NCBI RefSeq assembly: GCF_008933165.1
Contig: NZ_WBVQ01000001.1
Span: forward strand, 806,001-870,000
DNA length: 64,000 nucleotides
Direction of reading: 5' to 3'
From: Phaeocystidibacter marisrubri
GTDB taxonomy: Bacteria > Bacteroidota > Bacteroidia > Flavobacteriales > Schleiferiaceae
The notes under the pieces are model-generated. The model saw only the letters and a program-made list of their open reading frames with translations, ran no database searches and was not told where the DNA came from. Position numbers and translations under genes: made by a program. Of the stretch, positions 36,199-45,707 are shown in pieces; position 1 is the stretch's first letter, and the number at the start of each line of letters is the position of its first letter.

Positions 36199-36254
36199 GC
36201 GCATGAGTTTGAGCGGTGCAAGGAGGGAAGAATCTTTAGTCTTGTGTTAGGACT

Positions 36255-37334
36255 TTACCGTTCCTCCATCTCTTGAACTTCTGCAATGAACTCACGTTCC
36301 CAAGTAGTAAGTTGAATATCATCCATCTTCAAATTTGGATTCGGGATATACCATCCAAATTGTGAGAAATATTCTTGTAAGTCCGGACTTGAAAAGACGT
36401 ATCCGTGCTGAGCGTAAATCGTGTTTCTCTTGATTCGGAGCTCAGATTTAGAGTAGGAGGAAGGGTCTCCGAAAAGAGATGTGGTAATGACTTCCCCCGA
36501 TTGGATTTTTTCAGCGTAAACTGGATAAGAAATGAAGGAATTTCTATTGATGATTCCGAAATGGATATTCTTGGTGGGGTTGAAATCGTGAACTGAAATC
36601 TTCAAGAATCCCGATAGAATTCGTACCATTTTAGAAGTGTCTGGTGGGTCATAACCAAACTTTTCATCCGTGACTATTCCAGTCCCAATGATGGACCAAT
36701 CGGCGTTTTCTCCAAAAATATCGTTGACATAAAAGAACTGATTATCACCTAAGTCGAAGTTCATCTCTAGCTTTCGAATTTTTCCACCTGCCCATTTGCT
36801 CCCTGTGGTAAGAATATAATCGTACATCTCTTCCATATATACTGATGAACTCGCGCGAAATGAGTAGCTGTGATTGATCTTATTGACCCCAGGAGCAAAC
36901 GTAATCTCAAACAGGTAAACGTAAACACCTGAATACAAATCACTTGATTTAATATCTGAAACCCTTTGAAGTACACAATCCTCACATTCTGCAATCATCA
37001 ATCGGTAGGGAAGAACAGCCCCTTGAGACATGATGGTAAAATTCTGAATCGGATTGTATTCCTGAATGTTAAACTGCACATCTCCCGAAGGAAATGGCGC
37101 TTGAAAACCAACGAGAAGAGTTTTGGGACTTTCATCGAGATTGATAAAAGTGAATTCAATATTTACATGAGCCAGGTCCTCATCAACCTTAAAAGTAAGG
37201 ATCTCTTTATCTAGGGTAATACGAGATTCCTGAATGGGATAGATGACACCACCACTGCTCCAATAAACTCCATCATTGGCGATGGCCATGAAAGGAAATA
37301 CTAGAAGAAATAGCAGAGGGAAGAAGTATTTCAT
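36255..37334 (-). CDS. YARHG domain exported protein
   Basis: A 359-residue exported protein: signal MKYFFPLLFLLVFPFMAIA, a long beta-rich body (about 20-285), and a C-terminal YARHG domain (RIKRNTIYAQHGYVFSSPDL then YFSQFGWYIPNP). The body has a pair of close cysteines (AECEDC). YARHG domains occur in extracellular or envelope proteins, probably in peptidoglycan or polysaccharide contexts; the function is not settled. The ATG at 37334 is chosen as it starts the signal peptide. Confidence 0.88.
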   Translation of the reverse strand: MKYFFPLLFLLVFPFMAIANDGVYWSSGGVIYPIQESRITLDKEILTFKVDEDLAHVNIEFTFINLDESPKTLLVGFQAPFPSGDVQFNIQEYNPIQNFTIMSQGAVLPYRLMIAECEDCVLQRVSDIKSSDLYSGVYVYLFEITFAPGVNKINHSYSFRASSSVYMEEMYDYILTTGSKWAGGKIRKLEMNFDLGDNQFFYVNDIFGENADWSIIGTGIVTDEKFGYDPPDTSKMVRILSGFLKISVHDFNPTKNIHFGIINRNSFISYPVYAEKIQSGEVITTSLFGDPSSYSKSELRIKRNTIYAQHGYVFSSPDLQEYFSQFGWYIPNPNLKMDDIQLTTWEREFIAEVQEMEER

Positions 37335-37367
37335 GAGGCGAGAAGTGTTGAGTGAGCGATGTGGCAT

Positions 37368-38126
37368 GAGAAAATTGAAAATTGTAGGAAGGGTGTTTAA
37401 GCCATTCGTGGTATGTTCGGAGTGTTAGTGGAGAATGTAATCTTGAGCATTACCCTTAGTTACATCCTTAATCTGAGACTGGGGTTGGGCAATTCCCCAA
37501 GGGGCCAGCCCGCTGACCCCACTTTCAAATTAAACAAAATATAGTTGAAAGACGGATTCTCAACAGTCTAAATGAAGAAGTGGATAACTAGCCGTATTTA
37601 AACGTTTATCGTACAAGTACAATGCAGCGCTTTTGTACCTTGATGCTGGGGCAGCGGGAGCTGGCCCCGGGCAGGAGCACCCAACTAACTTCATTTCCAT
37701 TACCGCCCATAATTCTCATTCTAAACCTTTCATCTTTATCCTAAGCCTTTCATCCTTAAGTTTTTAATCTCTTCCTTTCTCCTCCACCTTGCGCTTTACA
37801 TTTACAACGTTGCTTCCCACTTTGTCTAGCTCTTCATTTCCCTTTTTAATTTTCGTCTAAGTCTTGTTCCCCAACGTTCATGAACATTTACGCTCCAATC
37901 TCTAGTGTTCCAATTCACAAACACTAACTAAGCTTCCATTCGCATGTAGTGACTCCTTACATTGTGCATTATCAGCGCATTTGCAACGGAGCCGAGGATT
38001 CAATTCCGGAAGGATAAAAGTTTATCAAGTCGAAATGAATCACGTGAACGATAAGCCAGAGAATACTTGAAGTGCAAGTGAAGTCTAGTAGAATGAAGAG
38101 AGTACATGGTCAGCCGCTCAATTATT
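37368..38126. other. About 760 bp of non-coding DNA
   Basis: No convincing gene on either strand. It contains an inverted-repeat element (37481-37690) and, from about 37690 to 37900, a stretch rich in pyrimidines on the plus strand with short reiterations of the type CTTTCATCTTTATCCTAAG. The rest looks like ordinary AT-rich spacer. No tRNA or known ncRNA was recognised. Confidence 0.6.
37481..37690. repeat. Inverted-repeat element with GC-rich arms
   Basis: A GC-rich left arm (about 37485-37522, core GGGGCCAGCCCGCTGACCCC) and a right arm (about 37649-37685) that is its near-perfect reverse complement, including GTTGGG/CCCAAC at the outer ends. The arms are about 40 bp and enclose about 120 bp of AT-rich sequence with a CTTTCAA/TTGAAAG mini-hairpin. 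No reading frame and no clear target duplication. It could be a MITE-like insertion or a large folded RNA. Confidence 0.75.
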
Positions 38127-39047
38127 CTAGGGCTTGACAAAGACGAATTTGTAGTACTTCATTACGTTGTTATACAGGAGGTAAGTTCCCGTCATTCCCG
38201 ATGCAAACTGTTTGATATAGACCAAAGGGATAATTCGCAGTTTGATCAAAGTTTTTAGAAGCAATGGGTATTTCAAGGCAGATTTAGAGCCGCGATCAAA
38301 GGTCTTGACATTGGGCAGAATGTTCGGAGTAAGATCCACTTCACTTTCCAACTTCAGTGAGGTAGAATGAACGATGTTTCTCGCTTCAACCAAGCTTTGG
38401 TATTCATAGAGGGCAAACCCCCATGTATTGATTTTATAGGCTTCGAGGAATCTTTTATTGGTTAGATCTGCATCATCTGCTATGTAGCCGTCAAAGATGA
38501 CAATCCGACCATTACTGTTGAGCATTCGAGAAGCCTTTTCAAGCACAGCTGTTAGATCGAGAGAGTGACACAGTGTTTCTACTGCAAAAATCAAATCGTA
38601 TTTCTCGGAGTCAACTTCTAGCTGATCAAAGTCGGCACAACGGAAGTTTACATTGGACAAATCTTTGGAGCTCTTCTTCGCAAACTTGATACTTTGAGGA
38701 GTTAAATCAATCCCACTGAAATGTACATCTGGAAGAGATTGTGCGAGATGAGTGGTATTGAAGCCCATTCCACATCCTAACTCCAACACCTTGGAATAGC
38801 CGTGTTTTTCTATCTCAAGACGAACCGTTTCCGCTTGGTACTTGAGCTTATTGGCATGTGAATCTTTTTCAAATTCTATGGGAAGGTGCATGGCTCCCGC
38901 TGGAGAATGAAACTTCTTATAGAGGAAAGCACTTTTGTGGTAATACTCGGCAACGGAACGTGGTGAGTTCAAGTTCTCAAAGATGGTACGCTTATCTACA
39001 ATCTTATAAAGGTTGTTGATATGCTGATCTATGTTGTCGTTCGTCAT
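38127..39047 (-). CDS. Class I SAM-dependent methyltransferase
   Basis: A 306-residue methyltransferase: SAM loop VLELGCGMGFNT (about 86-97), acidic residue in FSGIDLTPQSI, and strand 4 in YDLIFAVETLCHSLD. This arrangement is seen in small-molecule or sterol/carotenoid-type methyltransferases and in cyclopropane-synthase relatives (weak inference). The ATG at 39047 is used; an upstream TTG at 39131 would add 28 residues. It is divergent from the SAM-I-controlled operon, with no obvious link. Confidence 0.85.
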   Translation of the reverse strand: MTNDNIDQHINNLYKIVDKRTIFENLNSPRSVAEYYHKSAFLYKKFHSPAGAMHLPIEFEKDSHANKLKYQAETVRLEIEKHGYSKVLELGCGMGFNTTHLAQSLPDVHFSGIDLTPQSIKFAKKSSKDLSNVNFRCADFDQLEVDSEKYDLIFAVETLCHSLDLTAVLEKASRMLNSNGRIVIFDGYIADDADLTNKRFLEAYKINTWGFALYEYQSLVEARNIVHSTSLKLESEVDLTPNILPNVKTFDRGSKSALKYPLLLKTLIKLRIIPLVYIKQFASGMTGTYLLYNNVMKYYKFVFVKP

Positions 39048-39261
39048 GCGATTTGAAAGATTCTTTCCACGAAGGAATGACCCTGAAGGTGGAGTGATAT
39101 TGAGGCTGTAAATATTGAATTTTTTATGCAATCATGGGATGAAAAGGCCTCATTTACGAACGAGGAAGTCGAAAGAATAGATAAAGTAGACTTTTGTTGA
39201 CATCAATAGAAGACATTCAGTAGATTGTTAATCAGCACTTTAGTAAATACTTCGTCTGAGA

Positions 39262-39295
39262 TTTGGATTTTTCAGTTCTTTATCCTCTATCTTTG
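39262..39295 (+). promoter_or_regulatory. Promoter of the methionine operon (TTTG-N22-TATCTTTG)
   Basis: A -33-like TTTG (39262-39265) and an exact -7 box TATCTTTG (39288-39295) are separated by 22 bases. Transcription would start around 39300, about 20 bases before the riboswitch. Confidence 0.7.
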
Positions 39296-39319
39296 CGACA
39301 TCGTTCTACGACATATTGG

Positions 39320-39429
39320 CTTATCTAGAAAGGTGGAGGGACATGGCCCTACGAAACCTTAGCAACCTGGCCGCACGGCATAAGGTGCTAATTCCTGTTT
39401 CCGCAACAAATATGCGGGAAGAAGATGAG
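39320..39429 (+). ncRNA. SAM-I (S-box) riboswitch
   Basis: A 110-base aptamer with the SAM-I consensus readable in order: P1 CTTATC (39320-39325) pairing with GATGAG (39424-39429), the AGGTGGAGGGAC segment, the conserved CCTTAGCAACCT core (39357-39368), the AAGGTGCTAATTCC segment, and GAAGA before the closing strand. It binds SAM. High SAM should lead to terminator formation downstream and shut off methionine synthesis. Confidence 0.95.
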
Positions 39430-39494
39430 TGAGTGGAGACTTCATTGCACATGCAAATTCGTGAATATCTCTTCTGACTTAATCAGGAGATGAC

Positions 39495-39533
39495 AAGCCG
39501 TACCGTTGATTTTCATCAACTCGTGCGGCTTTT
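39495..39533 (+). terminator. Riboswitch-controlled intrinsic terminator
   Basis: A long imperfect hairpin, AAGCCG...CGGCTT with an inner GTTGAT/ATCAAC stem, followed by TTTT. It lies 66 bases after the aptamer and about 280 before the hom start, the arrangement expected for transcription attenuation. The alternative antiterminator pairing was not resolved by eye. Confidence 0.85.
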
Positions 39534-39539
39534 GATATT

Positions 39540-39813
39540 TCCTGTACACCAAAGTTGACTTTGCATTTCTGATAAGCTATGCGTCTTTGAAAAATTTAAA
39601 AGAGACAGAAATGCGACTAGAATCACAATGGATTCAACCAACCCAAGGATGTCAGCAGAAGGGCTTGATGAATACGCCCAGCGATCTGAAATCCACATTC
39701 AAACAGAGGGATCTCAGAAAGAGCTCAGGCTTGTGGGCGATCCACTGGGAGGGAGGGAATTACAGCAATGTTCCCGTGAAATCACTTTTACAAACGATCT
39801 CAAAGAAAGAAGA
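39540..39813 (+). other. Unassigned segment between terminator and hom
   Basis: About 270 bases without a recognised gene. Two frames are open: one gives an N-terminal extension in frame with hom (from ATG 39628), the other a short frame from a TTG at 39587 to 39832. Neither translation resembles a known family. In many Bacteroidota this position after the SAM riboswitch holds metX/metY-type genes; none is present here. Confidence 0.5.
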
Positions 39814-41037
39814 ATGTCGAACAGAAGCTTAAAACTTGGAATCTTTGGTTTCGGCTGCGTGGGCAGCGGACTTTACGAAACGCTGCAAGCCTCAAAATTT
39901 AAAAGAGCCGAAGTAGTTCGTATTTGTATTCTCGATCCTTCTAAGCCAAGAACTGCGCCGCGCGATCTCTTCACCACTGTTCCTGAAGAGTTGCTGGACA
40001 ACGAGGATATTGATGTGATTGTAGAGCTGATAGATGATGCCGAAGCTGCGTATGAAATCGTGACCAGAGCCCTGCGCTCTGGGAAAGATGTGGTTTCAGC
40101 AAATAAGAAGTTGGTGGCAGAACATCTCGAAGAGCTTATCCAAATTCAGAGAGAGACTGGAAGGTCGTTTTTGTATGAAGCAGCTTGTGCGGCCTCTATT
40201 CCCATCATTCGAAATTTGGAAGAGTACTACGATAATGATTTGGTTCAGAAAGTAGAGGGAATCTTAAATGGATCTACCAACTACATTTTGTCAGCCCTTC
40301 AGAATGGTGGAGATTTTGATTCGGTTTTGAATGAGGCGCAAGAGGCAGGTTATGCAGAATCCGATCCTACGCTGGATGTGGATGGATGGGATGCGAAGTT
40401 TAAATTGACACTCCTTATCGCGCATTCATTCGGGTTGGTTGTTCCTCCTTCTAGTGTTCCACACCATGGAATCCGCTACATAACACCTCGCTTACAACGC
40501 ATTGCAAGAGAGAGAAATCAGCGGATTAAACTGATTGCTCGATGTTGGAAGGAAGACGATAGAGTTCGTGCTTATGTGCTTCCAAGCTTTGTAGATTCAG
40601 ATGAAGAGCTTTTCGCAGTAAACGATGCCTTGAACGGTGTTGTGGTGGAAGGAGCGTTTTCAGAGCGACAGTATTTTAGAGGAAAAGGAGCTGGCAGTTT
40701 ACCAACGGGTGCAGCAGTGTTGAGCGATATTTCAGCTCTTACCTATGACTACCGGTATGCCTACAAAAAACTAAACAGTGATTTAGAGTTTGAAAATGAT
40801 TTTCCGGTTTGTGTTCATTTGAATGGAAATCAATCTGGACCTCTTCCTATCTATGCTTTTGAAGAGGTATTCGGTACATTTAGATCGGTAAAGGAATCTT
40901 ATGTAGAAGGGCGAATTGGAATTCGCAACCTGTTGGAATTACTAGAGACAGGCCTTTGGTCGGCAGCCCTTCTTTCGGAACAGACTTTACAAAGCCTCGA
41001 GCAAGATCAGAGTTCAATTTTAGCAGTATCTCATTAA
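39814..41037 (+). CDS. hom: Homoserine dehydrogenase
   Basis: A 407-residue NAD(P)-dependent enzyme that reduces aspartate semialdehyde to homoserine, feeding methionine and threonine synthesis. Features are LGIFGFGCVGSG (dinucleotide loop), ANKKLVA, the family's EGILNGSTNYIL, DPTLDVDGWDAKFKL with catalytic acidic residues, and GKGAGSLPTG. It is a stand-alone enzyme, not fused to aspartate kinase; the last 60 residues look like a short regulatory tail. The ATG at 39814 fits the family; the frame continues 62 codons upstream. It is the first recognised gene of the SAM-I operon, zero bases before the metH half. Confidence 0.94.
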   Translation: MSNRSLKLGIFGFGCVGSGLYETLQASKFKRAEVVRICILDPSKPRTAPRDLFTTVPEELLDNEDIDVIVELIDDAEAAYEIVTRALRSGKDVVSANKKLVAEHLEELIQIQRETGRSFLYEAACAASIPIIRNLEEYYDNDLVQKVEGILNGSTNYILSALQNGGDFDSVLNEAQEAGYAESDPTLDVDGWDAKFKLTLLIAHSFGLVVPPSSVPHHGIRYITPRLQRIARERNQRIKLIARCWKEDDRVRAYVLPSFVDSDEELFAVNDALNGVVVEGAFSERQYFRGKGAGSLPTGAAVLSDISALTYDYRYAYKKLNSDLEFENDFPVCVHLNGNQSGPLPIYAFEEVFGTFRSVKESYVEGRIGIRNLLELLETGLWSAALLSEQTLQSLEQDQSSILAVSH

Positions 41038-42045
41038 ATGAATAGATCAGACCAGCTTTACGATATCGCTCGTAAGCGCATTCTTGTGCTTGATGGAGCC
41101 ATGGGGACGATGATTCAACGTCACAAACTCTCTGAAGAAGATTTTCGCGGTAACCAGTTTGCGGATTGGAACCAGCCGCTTCAAGGGAACAATGACCTGT
41201 TGTCTATAACTCAGCCCGATATCATTCGTGACATCCATCGTGCTTATTTTGAAGCGGGAGCTGATCTCGTAGAGACCAATACCTTCAATTCCAATCGAAT
41301 TTCACAGGCCGATTATGGTCTGGAAGAAGAAGTGCGAAACATCAATATCGCATCTGCTAAACTTGCTCGTGAAGTGGCAGACGAATTATCGACACCAGAA
41401 CGACCACTTTTTGTTGTGGGATCTATAGGTCCCACAAACCGCACTGCATCTTTATCTCCAGACGTAAATAATCCGGGCTTCAGGGCGATAACTTTTGATG
41501 AACTGGTGGAGAATTATACTGAACAAGTGGATGCCTTGCTTGAAGGAGGTGTCGATTTGTTGATGGTGGAAACCGTATTCGATACCTTGAATGCGAAGGC
41601 TGCCCTTTTCGCCATTCAAGATGTTTTCGCTGAGAGAGGAGTTGAAGTTCCCATCATGGTATCTGGCACCATTACAGATGCTTCAGGAAGAACGCTGAGT
41701 GGTCAAACGGCGGAAGCTTTCTTGATTAGTTTAGAGCATATTCCTCTTTTCTCCATTGGCTTGAACTGTGCCCTGGGAGCTGAACAATTGCGTCCCTATG
41801 TGCAAACGTTATCCGAGAAAGCAGAATTTTTGGTGAGCGCTCACCCCAACGCTGGTTTACCAAATGCCTTTGGTGAATACGATGAAACCCCTGAGAAGAT
41901 GGGAGCCCAAATTGTTGAATTTTTGGAGAGAGGAGCGGTCAATATTATTGGAGGATGTTGTGGAACTACACCAGAGCACATTTCTGAAATCGCACGTTTA
42001 GCCGCGAAGTATGAACCGCGTTCTGTCGTTAAATCGCACGTTTAG
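41038..42045 (+). CDS. metH: Methionine synthase, homocysteine-methyltransferase half (split MetH)
   Basis: A 335-residue homocysteine-binding (S-methyltransferase) domain that in E. coli is the N-terminal module of MetH. The start is [11 protein letters not shown]; zinc-binding cysteines are in GLNCALG and in [11 protein letters not shown] near the C-terminus. It begins directly after the hom stop and is followed after three bases by the second half. The two proteins must work together for B12-dependent methylation of homocysteine. The split form is typical of Bacteroidota. Confidence 0.95.
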   Translation: MNRSDQLYDIARKRILVLDGAMGTMIQRHKLSEEDFRGNQFADWNQPLQGNNDLLSITQPDIIRDIHRAYFEAGADLVETNTFNSNRISQADYGLEEEVRNINIASAKLAREVADELSTPERPLFVVGSIGPTNRTASLSPDVNNPGFRAITFDELVENYTEQVDALLEGGVDLLMVETVFDTLNAKAALFAIQDVFAERGVEVPIMVSGTITDASGRTLSGQTAEAFLISLEHIPLFSIGLNCALGAEQLRPYVQTLSEKAEFLVSAHPNAGLPNAFGEYDETPEKMGAQIVEFLERGAVNIIGGCCGTTPEHISEIARLAAKYEPRSVVKSHV

Positions 42046-42048
42046 TCT

Positions 42049-44691
42049 ATGGCTTATTTACGCTTATCTGGATTAGATCCTCTCATTGTTACTGATGATT
42101 CAAACTTCATCAATATAGGAGAGAGAACCAATGTAACAGGTTCTCGAAAGTTCCTGCGCTTGATTAAAGACAATTTGTTTGATGAAGCGATTGAAGTGGC
42201 ACGTGATCAAGTGGAAGGCGGAGCCCAAATTCTGGATGTGAACATGGATGAAGGGATGATTGATGGCGTTGAAGCCATGACAACCTTCTTGAATTTGATT
42301 GCGGCAGAACCAGATATTTCGCGAATTCCCATCATGGTTGATTCTTCAAAATGGGAAATCATTGTTGCGGGATTGAAGTGTATACAAGGCAAGGCCATTG
42401 TCAATTCCATCAGTCTAAAAGGTGGGGTTGATGAATTTATTGCTCAAGCTACTTTCATTCGCAGGATGGGAGCCGCTGTGATCGTGATGGCCTTTGATGA
42501 AAAGGGTCAGGCAGATACTTACAACCGACGAATTGAAATTTGTGAACGCGCCTATCGCATTTTAGTCGATGAGGTAGGGTTCCCACCAGAGGATATCATC
42601 TTTGATCCGAATATTTTTCCAGTGGCAACAGGGATGGAAGAGCACAGACGAAATGCGCTTGACTTCTTTGAGGCAACCCGTTGGATCAAAGAGAATCTGC
42701 CATTTGCAAAGGTGAGTGGTGGAGTGTCGAACGTGAGTTTTTCTTTCCGTGGAAACGATACTGTGCGAGAAGCGATTCATGCAGCCTTCTTATATCATGG
42801 CATTCAGTATGGCATGGACATGGGGATTGTGAATCCTTCTCAATTGATTGTTTACGAAGAGATTCAACCAGAACTCAAAAAGAGTATTGAAGATGTCCTT
42901 TTTGATGCAGATGAGAACGCCGCCGAGCGACTCTTAGAATTGGCTCAGTCAATTTCGGGTTCTCGCAAAGAGAAGGTTAGAGATCTATCTTGGCGGGAAG
43001 TGCCGGTTGCAAAGCGAATTGAGCACGCATTGGTGAATGGTATTTCTGAATTTATTGAGGAGGATGCGAAATTGGCCTTGGAAGAATTGGGCTCTCCACT
43101 TTCTGTGATCGAAGGACCGTTGATGGACGGTATGAACGTAGTAGGGGATCTGTTTGGTTCTGGAAAGATGTTTCTGCCTCAAGTGGTGAAAAGTGCACGT
43201 GTGATGAAGCGCGCTGTTGCTTGGTTGGAGCCTTTCCTCTTGGAGTCGCAGCGCCTCAATCCAAACGAGCGTCAAAATCGTCCAAAGATTTTACTGGCAA
43301 CGGTGAAAGGAGACGTGCACGACATCGGAAAGAATATCGTAAGTGTGGTGCTGCAATGCAATGGTTTCGAAATCGTGGACTTAGGGGTGATGGTTCCCCC
43401 AGAGAAAATCCTAACCACGGCTGTAGAAGAGAAAGTAGACATCATTGGTTTGAGCGGTTTGATTACACCGTCTTTGGATGAAATGGTATTCTTAGCCAAG
43501 GAAATGGAAGCTCGTAACTTGTCGTTGCCTCTATTGATTGGTGGAGCAACTACATCTAGAGCGCACACAGCCGTTAAAATTGCTCCGGCCTATTCAGGGC
43601 CCGTTATCCACGTAAATGATGCCTCTCGTTCGGTGCCCACCGCACAAAAATTATTGAGTGAAGATTCGAATACTTACCACGGCGCAATTAAAGAGGAGTA
43701 TTTGAAACTGGCTGAACAATATGCGAAGCGAAAAGAACAGAAGCCCTTGCTTTCACTGGAGAAATCAAGAGCTCGAGCCTTCCGCCTTAATCCAGAAGGC
43801 AAGGCCAGTAAACCTCGACAATTAGGGGTGTATTCGCTCACCACCGATGTGCGAACCTTGCGAACCTATATCGATTGGACTCCATTTTTTCAAACATGGG
43901 ATTTGCATGGGAAATTCCCTCGAATTCTTGAAGATCAGGTAGTAGGAGAGCAAGCCAAAGCACTATACCAAGATGCGGTTCGCATGCTCGATCAAATGGA
44001 GCGAGAACGTTGGGCTAAACCAAAGGGAGTGTATGGAATTTTTCCAGCTCATAGAGAAGGGGATGACATTGTATTCGCCCATAAGGATGAGCAGAAGCGC
44101 TTCATCACCTTGCGTCAGCAGAACGATAAAGCGGGAGATACACCCTTGTATGCCCTTGCTGATTTTATCGATACAAGTGAAGATTACGTGGGTGGGTTTG
44201 CCGTAACAGCAGGAGGAGAGTTAGCAGAGCGTGCAGATGAACTAGAACGCAAAGGTGATGATTACAACAGTATATTAATCAAAGCTTTAGCGGATAGATT
44301 AGCAGAGGCTTTTGCCGAGTATCTGCATCAGCAAGTTCGCGTTAATTATTGGGGATATGCTTCTGAGGAAGAGCTCAATAATGCTCAACTTATTGCCGAA
44401 GAATACAAGGGAATTCGCCCCGCGCCAGGTTACCCAGCATGTCCAGATCACCTGGAGAAAGACACGCTGTTTGAAGTTTTGAATGCAACTGAGCACACTG
44501 GGGTGATTCTCACCGAGCAAAAAGCGATGTATCCAGCGGCTTCTGTGTGTGGCTACTACTTTGGTCACCGCGATGCGAAGTACTTCGGGTTGGGAAAAAT
44601 CAATAAAGATCAAGTTGAAAACTATGCTCAACGCAAAGGTATTTCCGTAGAAATTGCGGAAAGATGGTTGGGCCCGAATTTATACTACTAA
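42049..44691 (+). CDS. metH: Methionine synthase, folate/B12/reactivation half (split MetH)
   Basis: An 880-residue protein with the remaining MetH modules in order: pterin-binding domain ([14 protein letters not shown] near the start), cap domain (about 320-400), cobalamin-binding domain with the His ligand in [11 protein letters not shown] and the [21 protein letters not shown] segments, and the SAM-dependent reactivation domain ending with [12 protein letters not shown]. It carries the methyl group from 5-methyl-THF to homocysteine through B12. It is translated directly after the homocysteine half. Confidence 0.96.
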   Translation: MAYLRLSGLDPLIVTDDSNFINIGERTNVTGSRKFLRLIKDNLFDEAIEVARDQVEGGAQILDVNMDEGMIDGVEAMTTFLNLIAAEPDISRIPIMVDSSKWEIIVAGLKCIQGKAIVNSISLKGGVDEFIAQATFIRRMGAAVIVMAFDEKGQADTYNRRIEICERAYRILVDEVGFPPEDIIFDPNIFPVATGMEEHRRNALDFFEATRWIKENLPFAKVSGGVSNVSFSFRGNDTVREAIHAAFLYHGIQYGMDMGIVNPSQLIVYEEIQPELKKSIEDVLFDADENAAERLLELAQSISGSRKEKVRDLSWREVPVAKRIEHALVNGISEFIEEDAKLALEELGSPLSVIEGPLMDGMNVVGDLFGSGKMFLPQVVKSARVMKRAVAWLEPFLLESQRLNPNERQNRPKILLATVKGDVHDIGKNIVSVVLQCNGFEIVDLGVMVPPEKILTTAVEEKVDIIGLSGLITPSLDEMVFLAKEMEARNLSLPLLIGGATTSRAHTAVKIAPAYSGPVIHVNDASRSVPTAQKLLSEDSNTYHGAIKEEYLKLAEQYAKRKEQKPLLSLEKSRARAFRLNPEGKASKPRQLGVYSLTTDVRTLRTYIDWTPFFQTWDLHGKFPRILEDQVVGEQAKALYQDAVRMLDQMERERWAKPKGVYGIFPAHREGDDIVFAHKDEQKRFITLRQQNDKAGDTPLYALADFIDTSEDYVGGFAVTAGGELAERADELERKGDDYNSILIKALADRLAEAFAEYLHQQVRVNYWGYASEEELNNAQLIAEEYKGIRPAPGYPACPDHLEKDTLFEVLNATEHTGVILTEQKAMYPAASVCGYYFGHRDAKYFGLGKINKDQVENYAQRKGISVEIAERWLGPNLYY

Positions 44692-44692
44692 G

Positions 44693-45655
44693 ATGCGTGT
44701 AGATCAACATATTAAAGATGCAGAAGCGAGGAATGAAACACTGTTTACCTTTGAAATCTTACCTCCTCTAAAGGGGCAAACTATTCATGATATCTATTCT
44801 AATATTGATCCTTTAATGGAGTTTAAACCTCCATTTATCAATGTTACCTATCACAGAGAACAAGTTGTTTACAAGCGTTTGCCCAACGGTTTATTGGAGC
44901 AGAAAGTAGTGAGAAAACGACCGGGGACTGTTGGGATTTGTGCCGCTTTGATGAATAGATACCAGGTGGATCCCGTTCCGCATTTGCTCTGTGGAGGTTT
45001 TGACAAAGAAGACACGGAAAACGCGCTCATCGATTTACACTTCTTAGGGGTAGAGAACGTCTTGGCCCTTCGAGGCGACGGGATGCAAGACCAAGTTTAT
45101 TTTGTTCCTGAAACCGATGGTCACGCTTATGCTTCTGAATTGGTTGAACAGATCGTCAATATGAATCAAGGAATTTATCTAGACGATGAGCTCATCAACA
45201 ATTCTGCAACCAACTTCAGTATTGGTGTAGCGGGTTATCCGGAGAAACACTTTGAGGCGCCAAGCCTGAATGTGGATGTTTCCAACCTGAAGCGAAAGGT
45301 GGATGCCGGTGCGAATTACATCGTTACCCAACTGTTCTTTGACAATTCAAAGTATTTTGAGTTTGTGGACAAGTGCAGAGCAGCAGGCATCACTATTCCC
45401 ATCATTCCGGGGTTAAAACCCATTGCCACTAAGAAACAATTGAGCATGTTGCCGCATAGGTTTCACGTTGATTTGCCAGATGAACTTGCACTAGAAGTAA
45501 TGAAGGCTAACGACAATGCTGCCGTTCGTCAAATTGGAGTTGAATGGGCCATTAAGCAAGCTGGCGAGCTGAAAGCCGCAGGAATTCCGGTCATCCACTT
45601 TTATTCCATGGGTAAGAGCGACAACATCTACAATATCGCGAAAGAGTTATTCTGA
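44693..45655 (+). CDS. metF: 5,10-methylenetetrahydrofolate reductase
   Basis: A 320-residue FAD enzyme that makes 5-methyl-THF, the methyl donor for MetH. The N-terminus FTFEILPPLKG, the ALRGDG segment, GVAGYPEKHFEAPS and the QLFFDN motif are typical. The start at 44693 follows the MetH stop by one base; the longer frame from 44654 overlaps the MetH coding region. The last gene of the SAM-I operon, so both folate and B12 arms are under the same switch. Confidence 0.95.
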   Translation: MRVDQHIKDAEARNETLFTFEILPPLKGQTIHDIYSNIDPLMEFKPPFINVTYHREQVVYKRLPNGLLEQKVVRKRPGTVGICAALMNRYQVDPVPHLLCGGFDKEDTENALIDLHFLGVENVLALRGDGMQDQVYFVPETDGHAYASELVEQIVNMNQGIYLDDELINNSATNFSIGVAGYPEKHFEAPSLNVDVSNLKRKVDAGANYIVTQLFFDNSKYFEFVDKCRAAGITIPIIPGLKPIATKKQLSMLPHRFHVDLPDELALEVMKANDNAAVRQIGVEWAIKQAGELKAAGIPVIHFYSMGKSDNIYNIAKELF

Positions 45656-45707
45656 GTATTGAAGTGAGGAGGGTAAAGTGCTATCTTGAACCATCCATCC
45701 TCAACCT

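Noticed and set aside
37481-37690. Complete insertion sequence
   Set aside because: The element is about 200 bp and has no reading frame for a transposase.
39587-39832. Small gene between riboswitch terminator and hom
   Set aside because: It starts with TTG without context, overlaps the hom start and resembles no family; it is kept only as an unassigned segment.
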